Notes: a model not told the origin generated them from the sequence alone. Shown: positions 31,401 to 40,593, numbered from the stretch's first letter. The stretch: DNA of 41,793 nucleotides from an uncultured Bacteroidales bacterium (GCA_902801475.1 CADCIO010000028.1:1-41793); one strand, 5' to 3'. Numbers and translations are program-made.

Positions 31401-34400
31401 GGGATCCTCGTGCTAAACTCCAATTGCGTGTCAACATGAAGGGTGAAAACGGTGTGACCTCAGAAATCGTCGACCTCTCGAGCAACGAAGATGCCATCAA
31501 GAAGAATGAGTTTACCTACGACTTGACGCGCAAGTGTGTAGAATACGATTTTGACTTGATGATTCTTCGCGACAAATCGACGATGAGGATTTGCGGCACT
31601 GAAGCGATCGATGGTGTCTATCCCGATACGTTGGTGGTGAATGTGCGTAAGGCAGACACCGGTGATCTGGCTAAATACAAGTTCATGAACCTTGCAACTT
31701 TCGAAAGCTTCACATCTACGACCAAGCAAAGCAGCGTGGTGCTGGACTGGAAGACATCAGGTGGTGAGAGTGACTTCTTCCGTGTGTTGCGTCGTGAACA
31801 CACCACCGACAGTAAGGCTGAATGGACGGACACCATTGCCACCAACCTGCAGCAGGACTTCTGGGAGGATAAGACGGTGCTGGTGCAGCAAGCCTATGAC
31901 TATATGGTGGAGAGCGTGACGCAATGCGAGGGTGTGCATGTGGTACAGTCGAAGGTTGTCACGGGTGAGTGTGAGCCGACTGCCATGATTTGCGGTTATG
32001 TACGTATGGCAGACGGTACCGCCATGGCAGGTATTACAGTGGTGATTGAACCAGTGGATGCCACCACGAAATCGCTCAACAGCGCTCAATACAAGGTGAA
32101 GACGGATGATGCCGGTTACTTTGAGCAGAAGGGACTGAAATATCGTGGAAAGGGTGATTTCAATGTGTCCGTCGTAAGGACTGGTGATACCAAGCCATTT
32201 ACGGGTGGTGGAACAGTCCAGTTTGACGAGAACTCCAACACGCTGACTGGCTACAATTTCTATCAGGACAGCTATGTTGTTTATTCGGGCAATGTCTATT
32301 ATAACGACACTAGCATTCCTGTGCCAGGCGTTTCGTTCAAGCTTGATGGCAGCCTGATGCACGATGGTAGCGGTCATCCGATTGAGACTGACAGCCAAGG
32401 AGCCTTTGAATTGAGTATTCCTCATGGAGCGCATAGTGTGCAGGCTGTGAAGGATGGTCACATCTTAGCCAACAACGGTTTCCTGATGAATCCTAATAAT
32501 GTGGAGGACAAGACGCAATATAACTTCGAGAAGAATGTGGCAAACGTTTATATTTGGGACTCCACTACTGTGGTGCTGCGCGGTCGCGTGGTGGGTGGTG
32601 ACATCCAGGGCAGCTTGCCGCTCGGTTCCTCCCTGTCGAAGAATAACCTCGGCGACTCTTTGAAGATTGTGATGCAACTAGAAGGTGACAACACCTCATG
32701 GCTCATCCGTAATCCAAAGGACGAAACCGTGAAGTTTGCAAGATATTCCATGGCGTTCGGTTTGGAAAATTCCAAGGGTGAACGTCCTGACACCACGGTG
32801 ATGAACGTGACGCGCCATTCTCTGACTATCTATCCGGACAAGAAGACGGGCGAATACGAGGTGAAGGTGCATCCTGCCAAGTATAAGGTGATTGAGGTGT
32901 CCGCTCAGGGCTATCCCACGCTGTTCCAGCAGGGCAAGGTGGGCGAGACCATCGACCTTGCATTCAATGTGAAGGGCGACACTTGCGAATACAGCCGCGT
33001 TTATCATGCTGTGCCGACGGTGGATGTGACTCAGTTCAACTCTGGCAACGAGAAATACTTCGGTGTGAAAAAACTGAAGGCAACTGACAACATCGGCAAC
33101 GAGGAATGGGTGAACCTCTATTACTACGATAAGATTTATCCTAATAATGATGTTACCAAAGCGCCTATCGACAGCATTGGTCACTATTCTTTCGGCTATC
33201 CTGTCTTTATGGCTGGTTCGCCTTACGGTTGGATGTTGCAGGCTTGTGAGAAGTATTATAAGAACAACGACACCAACAATGAGCCTGACATTGTGAATCT
33301 GAAAGGTGGTGAAGTCATCATCAAGAACTACCTCATCGGTACGAACGACAATGATTTGTCGAAGACGATCAAACTGGATAATGAGGGTGGCGCTTCCTAT
33401 ATCTTCACACCTCAGAACACAACCTTCACGCTGGAGAACGACATGGCATTGAAGAATGTCAGCATCACGCTGAAATATGATGAGAGCTACTACGACATCA
33501 AGCCGTTTGGTGGTAAGATGCTGAAGGGCTACGTCATGGCTACCACACCTAAGGCTGATGGACGTAAGGCTGTTGTTTCGGGTACACCGATGTTGTTCGA
33601 CATTCTGCGTGACCCACCGGGAACTGGCAGTTCTTCCTACATTGAGGAGGGTTCGAAGTTAACTTATGGCTATTCGGCTGACCTTACTGCTGCGCTTGGA
33701 TTCAAGGTGAAGGCAGCGACTGGTACTGGAACTGATAGTTATCATGGAACGGTCGCCGCTCCTTCGGGACAGGGACAAACGGCAGGAACCCTTAGTCATT
33801 CGGAAACGCAGGAAGGCATCAATGTGGGTATCCAGACCAACTTCGGAAATTCGTGGAGCTACAGTTACAATATGGATATTTCGGAGCGCATCCAGACCAA
33901 GACGGGTGATAAATGGGTGTCTGGTAAAGCTGACCTCTTTATTGGCGCTACGGAGAACATCATCGTGCAGGATGCGATGGCGGTGCGCGCCATTCCAGAG
34001 AGCATGTATAACCTGATGAAGACCCATGAGGGTGGTTCATTTGAGGTGAAGGATGAAGATGGCAATGTTGGCAAGGTGAAGGTGCCCATTGGTACTGTCA
34101 AGGTGTTGGCTAAGGGAGTTGATGAAAAGGGCAAACCAGTGTATCTCGTCCGTGACGAAGTGATACAGGTGTCGCCTGTCGTGAAATCCACGTTCGTTCA
34201 CTCACAGAATTACATTGAGAATGAGTTGTTGCCTGACTTGATGAAGATTCGTAATTCCCTGTTGCTGCCTATGGATACCTCTTGGGAGGATGCCAAGAAG
34301 CTGGCGAACAAACGGGGGTATGCTTCCTATATCAGCAACGTCGATCAGAATCATGAGAATTTTGGTCTGGACTATATAACGGTGTATCCGGATGGTAAGA

Positions 34401-37400
34401 CGGAGACTGGAGACAGCATCGCTTCGTTGAATGAGGAGATGATGGCCTGGGTAGGCATCTTGGCAAAGAATGAGCAGGAGAAGGTTTCGGTGCTGCCCAC
34501 GAATCTGGTGAAGCGTTATGATTTTGATGGTGGAATGACTTCCATCCAATATAGTGAGTCGTTCTCCACGGCTGAGAACCAGTCAAGGTATCTTCGTTAT
34601 CCTATGATGAATGGATTGGGAAACCTGGCGAGTGGTACAGGTATTTTGTCGCCTATATTTAGTGCGCTGGAGAAATTGATATCGTCGAAGGATGGACAGA
34701 TCAAAACAAAGGAGTACGCTTATAGTGATGATGAGGGAGATGATAACAAGGTTGAGGTCATGGTGTTTGGTGCTGTCTTCACAGTGAAGAGGGGTCTGAT
34801 TGCAGAGGCGAATTTCAATGACAAGTACAACATGTCGGAGACGCATTCCAAGAAGACGGGCTTCACGTTGTCGGCTGCCACCAAGTCGAGCCTGACCGTG
34901 GATGTCTATCGCACTGCTGGTCGATACACCATCGACAGGAACACTAACGAATTCAACAGAATCACGCTGGATATGTTGGATGATATCCGCACAGGTAAGT
35001 TGACTCCTAATGCACTCAATTATCTGCCCACCGAGGCAAATGTGTATTCCAACTTCGTGTTCCGCACCATCGGTGGTGTGACCTGCCAGCCTTACGAGGG
35101 TCAGCGTGTGACGAAGTGGTATCAGCCAGGCACAGTGATTGATGTGGCAACCATTCCTGCCGACAAACCACGCATTTGGATTGATGAACCTGTTCAAACC
35201 AATGTGCCGTTTGACCAGCCTGCACGTTTCACGCTCCACTTGGCGAACGAGACAGACTATCCTGACAGGGCAACACCGGTGTTCAACTACTTCCTGGCGG
35301 CCGATTGCAATCCAAAGGGTGCGAAGGTGTGTGTGGACGGTGCGCCGCTCACCGGCACGGGGGCGAACATCGTTCTCACTCCTGTCCTCAATGCTCAGGG
35401 TAAGACGAATGTGTTCACCAAGGAAATCACGGTCTATCCAGGCGATGAGTTTGACTACGAGAATCTCGCCATCAGTTTGATGGATCCGAACGACAGCAAG
35501 CGTGTGTTCACGACGAACTTCTCAGCCCACTTCATCCCGTCGGCGGGCAGTGTGAAGGTGAGCACACCGAGCGACCACTGGGTGGTGAACACGGAGAGTC
35601 CTTACGACGGCAAGCGCAAGGCATGGTACATGCCTGTGCGTATCGAAGGTTTCAACGTGAATGAACGTGGCTTCGACCATATCGAACTGCAATACAAGCT
35701 CACGACGCAGGGTGAGAAGGACTGGGTGAGCGTTTGCTCCTATTATGCTAACGACTCGCTGCGCGCCAAGGCAAGTGGTGTGACGGACACTATTCCGTCG
35801 AACGGCATCATCGTGGCTTCTTTCTACGGAGAGAACGACCCTGTGGAGCAGTACTACGACTTGCGCGCTGTGGTGTATGCCCGTCATGCTGGTGGCTTCC
35901 TGACGAATGCCTCACCCATTCTGACAGGTATCAAGGACACGCGTTTGCCAAGTCTGTTTGGTACACCAGAACCTAATGACGGCATCTTGGACATCGGTGA
36001 TGACATCAAGATTTCATTCTCCGAGCCAATCGCTGCCAACTATCTGAGTAAGATTAATAACTTTGAGGTGCTGGGCACACCGATCAGCACCAATGTCTCG
36101 ACCTCGACCTCGCTCAAGTTCAATGGTGAGAACACGTTTGCATTCACTCAGGCTAACCGTAACCTGAAGGGTAAGAACTTTGTGGTGGATGTGATGGTGA
36201 ACCCATCGGATGAAGGGGGTGACATGAATGTGTTTATGCATGGTGGTCCTGCTACTGGTATGACATTCGGCATCACGGCAGACCGACATCTGTTTGCCAC
36301 TGCGAAGGGTAAGACGGTGGTGTCGGACAGCATCGTTAAGTTCAACAATATGTTGCACCAGATTGCTTATGCGGTGGAACAGGGTGCGGATGACATCATC
36401 ATCAAGTTCTATGATGGTAGCACTCTCATCGGCGATCAGGCCATCAAGGGTGTGTATGAGGGTAATTCGATTGTCTATTTGGGTATCGGTACTGACTCTA
36501 CAACTTATTTCAAGGGTGATATGCTGGAATTCCGCTTGTGGAATCGTCTGCTGGACACTTCCGAGCTAAATGAATACGGAGGGAAGACGTTGACGGGCTA
36601 CGAGAGCGGTTTGCTTGATTACTACAAACTGAACGAGGGTGAGGGTGACTTCAGTTACGACAAGGCGTCGGGTAGCCAGGATCTTGTTCTTTATAGCCAT
36701 ACGTGGAAGCGGCCTGCGGGCATCTCGATGAAGATGGATGGCAAGAAGGGTGTGCGTTTGAACACGAACCAGAAGTTCAACCGTACGAAGAATCACGACT
36801 ATACGCTGATGTTCTGGTTCCGCACAGGAAACGAGAATGCCACATTGTTGTCGAACGGTGAAGCAGAGCGCAATCAGGAAGATCAAATCAACGTCGGTGT
36901 GAAAGATGGCACTTTGTATGTGCGCTCTTCGGGCTATGAGCATACGACAGATGCGTATGTGGGCGATAATGCATGGCATCATTTCGCCATGACCGTGTTG
37001 CGTAGTCGCAATGTGGCCAACCTCTATGTGGACAAGAAATTGATATCCACGTTCTCTGCCGACAGTTTGAGCGGTATTGTGGGTGAATATCTTGCGCTGG
37101 GTGCCACTTATGTGGACAAGAACACGGTGAAGGATGCCATGAAGGGTAACATTGACGAGGTGGGCATGTTCGAAAGTGTCTTGCCTATGAACCTTCTCAC
37201 GGAGTATGCAACCCATACGCCTGTCAGCACGATGAAGTCGTTGATGTTCTATCTTGACTTTGAGCGTTCTGAGCATCTGGACAACAACCAGATGCATCTG
37301 GAGCCAACAGGCATCAGTGTCAAGCGTTATACGGATTCGCAGGGCAAGATGCTGGAGCGCCGTGACACGTTACTGACGATTGACGCTGCCGTTGTGGATC

Positions 37401-39334
37401 GTGAATTCTATGCGCCAATGAATAGCGGTGCGCAGCTGGAGAATTTGAAGTACAGTTATGTGGCGAGAGATCATGAATTGTTCATCGACATTGATGAGCC
37501 TGACTTCACGATTGAAAAGACCAACCTGTACATCACCGTGAAGGAGATTCCTGACATGCAGGGCAACCTGATGGCAAGTCCTGTGACGATGAACCTCTTC
37601 GTGTACCGAAGCCCATTGCGCTGGGATGTCAAGTCGATTTCCGAGACACTGGAATATGGCAGTGGGTCCTGCTTTAATGTGAGAGTGCAAAACTTGAGCG
37701 GCCAGAGGCAGCACTTTGAACTCGGTGAATTGCCCATTTGGATTACGGCCTCACGAACCAGCGGTGTCATTGAAGCATTGGGAGAGCAGGAAATCCTGTT
37801 TGAGGTGTCACCTTATATCAATATAGGTACGTACAATGAACTGATTTCGCTTACGAGTGGAAACGGCATGTCGGAGCCCCTGTCTGTGACGCTGAAGGTG
37901 CGCGGGGACAAGCCAGAATGGGTTGTCAGCGACGAGGTGAAGAAGTACAACCAGAATATGTTGATGGTGGCACGCGTCAAGATTGACGGTGTGGTGACCC
38001 ATTCGGACGAAGACATTTTGGGTGTGTTCGACGACAAGCAGCAGACGTTGGGTGTAGCACACATTGAAGTGGACAATATCGCTAACGCCAACGCTCCAAT
38101 GGCTTACCTGACCATTTATGGCTATACAAACGAGGATGATACGAAGCCAGAATTGTACTTCAAGTTCTATCAGGCTTCAACGGGCAAGGTGTTCAACCTG
38201 ATGCCTGAAGACAGTACGGTCTATATCTTCCAGAAGGATGCCGTCATTGGCACCCCTGCGGAACCAATCGTCTTGAAGAATGACTATAGAGATGTGCAGC
38301 AGATGAAGTTGAAGGCGGGTTGGAACTGGGTGTCGTTCTATGTCGCGCCAATTGATGAGAAAACGACTGTGGGCGAATTCCTGAACAAGGCAGCGAAGTG
38401 GGAACCAGGCGACATCATCACATCGGTGGACGGAACAGATGTGCAGCAGTGGATTTACGATGAGGTGGCGAATACATCGAAGACTTCCGCCCGTACCTAC
38501 AAGTGGGATGATGAGGATCAGCCTATTCATATCGTTCCATCTCGGATGTATAGGGTTTACTCTACCAGTGAAAAGATTGCTTGCTTCGAGGGATGGACAA
38601 GCTATGATTATATTTCCCTCAGCAAGGGGTGGAACCGTATCGCATACCTCTCGACCATCAACTTGCCGATAGCTCAAGCACTAGCTGAATATACTGAGTT
38701 GGCGAGCGAGGGCGATGTCATTAAGTCGCAAGATGCATTCGCTGTAGCGACCCGTACAGGCAGCAATCTGGTGTGGAAGGGCTCACTTCAGTATATGGAG
38801 ATGGGCAAGGGTTACATGATTAAGCGTCAGGCTGACGACATTGCAACCTTCTTCTATCCGCTCTATTGGGATAACAACCGCTACAATGGTTCTACCTCAG
38901 CAATGGCACCTCGCCGTGCTGTAAGCACTTCAACCACCATGAACATTGTGGCAAGTGTTGAAGGTGTGGAGACTGAGCCAGGAGATGTATTGGTGGTTTA
39001 TCGCGGTGCAGAGCGACTGGCTGAGGTTTCGGCAGACGATGAACAGATTTACTATCTGAACATCGGAAACGACACCAACTCAGACGAGACATTGACCTTC
39101 ATCCTGGAAAGAGACAATGAAATTCTGGCAACGACAGGTAGCAAGATGACCTACGAGGCAGATCGCGTGCTCGGTACACCAAACGAACCAACCACCATCA
39201 ACTTCACGGCTGTTGACCCAGCCATGCTGAACGATGGCAAGTGGTACACGATCTCCGGCATCGAGTTACCATCGAAACCAGTTACGAGAGGTTCTTATAT
39301 TAATAATGGTAAAGTAATATACATCAACAAATGA
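28430..39334 (+). CDS. Giant multidomain secreted protein, 3634 aa
   Basis: A Sec signal peptide (MRHYKQLLITLLVLLGFG...VYA) is followed by an uncharacterised beta-rich region and two tandem parallel-beta-helix/GLUG-like units (about 484-625 and 700-835; each has a DG-x-GH-x-LN and a GL-[VI]-G motif). Next come fibronectin-like and carboxypeptidase-regulatory-like folds (about 1100-1400), a large unknown central region (1400-2490), an SbsA-like Ig domain (about 2505-2555), two LamG jelly rolls (about 2560-2754 and 2767-2920), a GWNWVS-type repeat pair (about 3298 and 3400) and a C-terminal motif ending GSYINNGKVIYINK. A surface adhesion or glycan-binding role fits the folds but is inferred. 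The stop overlaps the lipoprotein start (ATGA). The reading frame is intact over 10.9 kb. Confidence 0.93.
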   Translation: MRHYKQLLITLLVLLGFGQSSDVYADSFTYNANNYSCMMMGVDKLRFTLPTGNTAWTNDGVQEGYVYVSENGGPEEVLFSWHCVDYSDVDDDGCKIKAYKGGTFTLTGKVKGGNKTFTNANGEFKYELNHDDGDDDHYTTTVDWQVPYSMRGKKLKLTVWAHVNWSAAGDWHVPSASSHKELLDWDCPAAPDVGIMLNSPMLSFDRSQINQIMMTYSVTAYSIKWMKLHYTDAVTGQSYTKDMPTKDLAGFAYIPAGRPWKNVYLEAKVINTEKVELAEPVKSEEISCNMLHHPLDFAVSLDKGGGAQLTWSVDDPTQEDIDESDFFEIQRNLTGSTDASDAYWTTISMEIPFKQGQKDYAYYDSGLMDQYQGHPVSYRIRRSSTTMWSWGPGAGYQMYRTPSVFVLPQIEAATVQRDGAWTDESHPVKFGFKFGDEFMINGIYYVHTMDEWNMVRKKYPNATEAAAHSVIVLSRAKDFELFKDIVATNQYVHAVMANDITLDEPVSLVGFWGVFDGCGHALNLNLSGTGAKQAPFPRVDGATFKNLVITGQNTASSAFASGLVGQVVNGHLTIENCNNLATIHSDVEGDASSGSFIGIMDKGTSVTFKNCAFHGKMEGAKCHSNGGFVGVALANTTLNFEGCLFAPEALPLDMTGCSTFARADKSATVTFDDKCYFTHYYNTYNDGDKAFYIISNDEDFLTFRDLVKNANGGEVNAILMNDISIANSVGYLDDIPYSGTFDGNGHTLNVNIKSSGRSFIAPFSLVRNVTIKNLRVTGSVTGGIHSSGLIGSSLGGTIRIENVWVSATITTNGTHAGGLVGHGHSANHRITNCLFDGKVVATGSGQYVGAFIGWEDGGGTNNWVNNCLEKGTYTNFAHAGMNYANGGACYGNTATNSKNNYTYHNWNEVGSGYNNAGDILHLHTKLGDGWKVNWEPFPKMATVTISAQGKSAIGMSVEDLLKVYGEGWQEYGSNVAPFIKETDEYVGVIVWDPRAKLQLRVNMKGENGVTSEIVDLSSNEDAIKKNEFTYDLTRKCVEYDFDLMILRDKSTMRICGTEAIDGVYPDTLVVNVRKADTGDLAKYKFMNLATFESFTSTTKQSSVVLDWKTSGGESDFFRVLRREHTTDSKAEWTDTIATNLQQDFWEDKTVLVQQAYDYMVESVTQCEGVHVVQSKVVTGECEPTAMICGYVRMADGTAMAGITVVIEPVDATTKSLNSAQYKVKTDDAGYFEQKGLKYRGKGDFNVSVVRTGDTKPFTGGGTVQFDENSNTLTGYNFYQDSYVVYSGNVYYNDTSIPVPGVSFKLDGSLMHDGSGHPIETDSQGAFELSIPHGAHSVQAVKDGHILANNGFLMNPNNVEDKTQYNFEKNVANVYIWDSTTVVLRGRVVGGDIQGSLPLGSSLSKNNLGDSLKIVMQLEGDNTSWLIRNPKDETVKFARYSMAFGLENSKGERPDTTVMNVTRHSLTIYPDKKTGEYEVKVHPAKYKVIEVSAQGYPTLFQQGKVGETIDLAFNVKGDTCEYSRVYHAVPTVDVTQFNSGNEKYFGVKKLKATDNIGNEEWVNLYYYDKIYPNNDVTKAPIDSIGHYSFGYPVFMAGSPYGWMLQACEKYYKNNDTNNEPDIVNLKGGEVIIKNYLIGTNDNDLSKTIKLDNEGGASYIFTPQNTTFTLENDMALKNVSITLKYDESYYDIKPFGGKMLKGYVMATTPKADGRKAVVSGTPMLFDILRDPPGTGSSSYIEEGSKLTYGYSADLTAALGFKVKAATGTGTDSYHGTVAAPSGQGQTAGTLSHSETQEGINVGIQTNFGNSWSYSYNMDISERIQTKTGDKWVSGKADLFIGATENIIVQDAMAVRAIPESMYNLMKTHEGGSFEVKDEDGNVGKVKVPIGTVKVLAKGVDEKGKPVYLVRDEVIQVSPVVKSTFVHSQNYIENELLPDLMKIRNSLLLPMDTSWEDAKKLANKRGYASYISNVDQNHENFGLDYITVYPDGKTETGDSIASLNEEMMAWVGILAKNEQEKVSVLPTNLVKRYDFDGGMTSIQYSESFSTAENQSRYLRYPMMNGLGNLASGTGILSPIFSALEKLISSKDGQIKTKEYAYSDDEGDDNKVEVMVFGAVFTVKRGLIAEANFNDKYNMSETHSKKTGFTLSAATKSSLTVDVYRTAGRYTIDRNTNEFNRITLDMLDDIRTGKLTPNALNYLPTEANVYSNFVFRTIGGVTCQPYEGQRVTKWYQPGTVIDVATIPADKPRIWIDEPVQTNVPFDQPARFTLHLANETDYPDRATPVFNYFLAADCNPKGAKVCVDGAPLTGTGANIVLTPVLNAQGKTNVFTKEITVYPGDEFDYENLAISLMDPNDSKRVFTTNFSAHFIPSAGSVKVSTPSDHWVVNTESPYDGKRKAWYMPVRIEGFNVNERGFDHIELQYKLTTQGEKDWVSVCSYYANDSLRAKASGVTDTIPSNGIIVASFYGENDPVEQYYDLRAVVYARHAGGFLTNASPILTGIKDTRLPSLFGTPEPNDGILDIGDDIKISFSEPIAANYLSKINNFEVLGTPISTNVSTSTSLKFNGENTFAFTQANRNLKGKNFVVDVMVNPSDEGGDMNVFMHGGPATGMTFGITADRHLFATAKGKTVVSDSIVKFNNMLHQIAYAVEQGADDIIIKFYDGSTLIGDQAIKGVYEGNSIVYLGIGTDSTTYFKGDMLEFRLWNRLLDTSELNEYGGKTLTGYESGLLDYYKLNEGEGDFSYDKASGSQDLVLYSHTWKRPAGISMKMDGKKGVRLNTNQKFNRTKNHDYTLMFWFRTGNENATLLSNGEAERNQEDQINVGVKDGTLYVRSSGYEHTTDAYVGDNAWHHFAMTVLRSRNVANLYVDKKLISTFSADSLSGIVGEYLALGATYVDKNTVKDAMKGNIDEVGMFESVLPMNLLTEYATHTPVSTMKSLMFYLDFERSEHLDNNQMHLEPTGISVKRYTDSQGKMLERRDTLLTIDAAVVDREFYAPMNSGAQLENLKYSYVARDHELFIDIDEPDFTIEKTNLYITVKEIPDMQGNLMASPVTMNLFVYRSPLRWDVKSISETLEYGSGSCFNVRVQNLSGQRQHFELGELPIWITASRTSGVIEALGEQEILFEVSPYINIGTYNELISLTSGNGMSEPLSVTLKVRGDKPEWVVSDEVKKYNQNMLMVARVKIDGVVTHSDEDILGVFDDKQQTLGVAHIEVDNIANANAPMAYLTIYGYTNEDDTKPELYFKFYQASTGKVFNLMPEDSTVYIFQKDAVIGTPAEPIVLKNDYRDVQQMKLKAGWNWVSFYVAPIDEKTTVGEFLNKAAKWEPGDIITSVDGTDVQQWIYDEVANTSKTSARTYKWDDEDQPIHIVPSRMYRVYSTSEKIACFEGWTSYDYISLSKGWNRIAYLSTINLPIAQALAEYTELASEGDVIKSQDAFAVATRTGSNLVWKGSLQYMEMGKGYMIKRQADDIATFFYPLYWDNNRYNGSTSAMAPRRAVSTSTTMNIVASVEGVETEPGDVLVVYRGAERLAEVSADDEQIYYLNIGNDTNSDETLTFILERDNEILATTGSKMTYEADRVLGTPNEPTTINFTAVDPAMLNDGKWYTISGIELPSKPVTRGSYINNGKVIYINK

Positions 39335-39792
39335 AAAAGACAATGATAGCATTGGCAGCCCTCGCCTTCGTGGCGTGGGGCTGCTCAAGCTCCGACGATG
39401 ACGGTAATGCGTCGGAGAAGAAGTCTCTCCTGACTCCAGGTACGAGTGAACGCCCCACGTGGGTCATGCCCAACTTTGATGACTACGAGCAAACGATGTT
39501 TGTGAGGGTTCTGTTGCAAGACACATTGCAGAGATATGCATCAGATCAAGACATGCTCTGTGCCACCATCGACAAGGATGTGTGTGGTGTCGCCAATGCC
39601 AAACTGCTGGAAGACCAGTGGGTATTCGACATCCACATCGGCTCTAACGATACGGGAAAGGACATCACCCTCCTCTACTACTGCGACAAGATCCGTCGCA
39701 TCTTCACGATCGAATGGGGCAAGTTTGACACAACCACCCCACCCACCGGCGAAGGAGATTTCTATCGACCGCCATTTGTACCTAAAGAATGA
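39331..39792 (+). CDS. Small lipoprotein coupled to the giant protein, 153 aa
   Basis: The lipoprotein signal is MKKTMIALAALAFVAWG-Cys18, followed by SSSDDDG, a Bacteroidota surface-export type acidic stretch. The start codon overlaps the giant gene's stop as ATGA, so the two are made together. Residues about 56-130 (MFVRVLLQD, SDQDMLCATID, CGVANAKLL, then a strand-rich end) align by eye with two segments of the giant protein: residues about 3177-3258 (MVARVKIDG, SDEDILGVFDD, LGVAHIEVD) and 3504-3568 (MNIVASVEG, EPGDVLVVY). I read this as a shared beta-sandwich domain. The lipoprotein may anchor or cap the giant protein at the outer membrane; this is inference. The C-terminus is Pro/Thr-rich. 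Confidence 0.85.
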   Translation: MKKTMIALAALAFVAWGCSSSDDDGNASEKKSLLTPGTSERPTWVMPNFDDYEQTMFVRVLLQDTLQRYASDQDMLCATIDKDVCGVANAKLLEDQWVFDIHIGSNDTGKDITLLYYCDKIRRIFTIEWGKFDTTTPPTGEGDFYRPPFVPKE

Positions 39793-39797
39793 TACGG

Positions 39798-39833
39798 AAA
39801 AGGGCTGGCAGACATCGTCTCCAGCCCTTTCTT
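39798..39833. terminator. Bidirectional terminator between convergent genes
   Basis: AAAGGGCTGG (39799-39808) pairs with CCAGCCCTTT (39821-39830), and an inner AGAC/GTCT pair extends the hairpin around ATC. Runs of A before and T after allow use by both the lipoprotein operon and the HU gene. Confidence 0.9.
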
Positions 39834-39866
39834 AATTTTCAACTTTCAATTTTCAACTTTCAACTT
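39834..39866. repeat. TTTCAA simple repeat downstream of the terminator
   Basis: Alternating AATTTTCAACTTTC-type units fill the 33 bases between the terminator and the HU stop codon, with a period of about 16-17 and a sub-period of 7-10 bases. The function is unknown; it ends three bases before the HU stop. Confidence 0.7.
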
Positions 39867-39868
39867 GC

Positions 39869-40438
39869 TCAATCGCCGTCCTCGTCGTCAATCAAAGTTC
39901 CATTGCCACCATTGTCGTTGCCGCCGTTGCCACCACCGTTGTCACCAGTGTTTTCGCCGGTGTTGTCACCTGTGTTCTCACCTTCAGGATCTTCCACCTC
40001 TCCCGAGTCGGCAGAAGTGACGCGCTTGACCTCGTTTCCGTTGCGGTCATAGCAGGTGATGACCACGCTGGTGTTAGCCAGTTCGTTCTTCAACTCGACT
40101 GCTGGCGTGAAGATGATGCGACGGGTCTTGATGAGTCCAGTCTTCACATCGTTCACATCTGCCACCGTCTTGGCTGAGAGGCCGAAACGCATGGTGCCAA
40201 GTCCTGGCAAAGCCACACTGTGACCTTCTGTTGCCCAAGCCTTGATCACTTCGCCGGCAGCATCCCAGCAGGCATGCATCACTCCTTCACTGACGCCACT
40301 TCGCAAGGCAGCCTCCCTGATGACCTTCTCCTGCGTGAGTGCCGAATACAACTCTGGCTGCATGACATAGCGCCACACACCCTCGTCTGTCTTGGAGAAC
40401 TTGATGAGTTTCTCCTTTGCTTTTACTTTCAGTGCCAT
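39869..40438 (-). CDS. HU-family DNA-binding protein with Gly/Asp/Asn-rich tail, 189 aa
   Basis: This is the Bacteroidota HU-related family (HU-HIG type). The HU core spans about residues 1-125, with the VIREAALRSGVSEGVMHACWDAAGEVIKAW helical part, GHSVALPGLGTMRFGLSAKT and the DNA-arm region IKTRRIIFTPAVELKNEL. From about residue 145 a repetitive acidic tail (GENTGDNTGENTGDN, then GGGNGGNDNGGNG) ends in LIDDEDGD. Proteins of this family bind DNA non-specifically in the nucleoid; the tail is characteristic of several Bacteroidota members and its role is unknown. The start is ATG at 40436-40438. It is transcribed alone from a promoter about 155 bases upstream. Confidence 0.9.
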   Translation of the reverse strand: MALKVKAKEKLIKFSKTDEGVWRYVMQPELYSALTQEKVIREAALRSGVSEGVMHACWDAAGEVIKAWATEGHSVALPGLGTMRFGLSAKTVADVNDVKTGLIKTRRIIFTPAVELKNELANTSVVITCYDRNGNEVKRVTSADSGEVEDPEGENTGDNTGENTGDNGGGNGGNDNGGNGTLIDDEDGD

Positions 40439-40593
40439 AATAACTCTGTTTTTTAGTTGGGTTTCACTTTTTGTTAACTAACTCCTGTAGTCTCCGATGA
40501 CCTTTTTCCTAGAACCCGTCCCAGATTTTTCTCCTCCGCGGCGCAGAAATATTTAGAACGCGTCCCCGTAAAAGCTCCTCCTCAACTACACCA

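Noticed and set aside
39869..40438. Mobile element or integrase context for the HU protein
   Set aside because: No integrase, transposase, direct-repeat target site or terminal inverted repeats were found around it.
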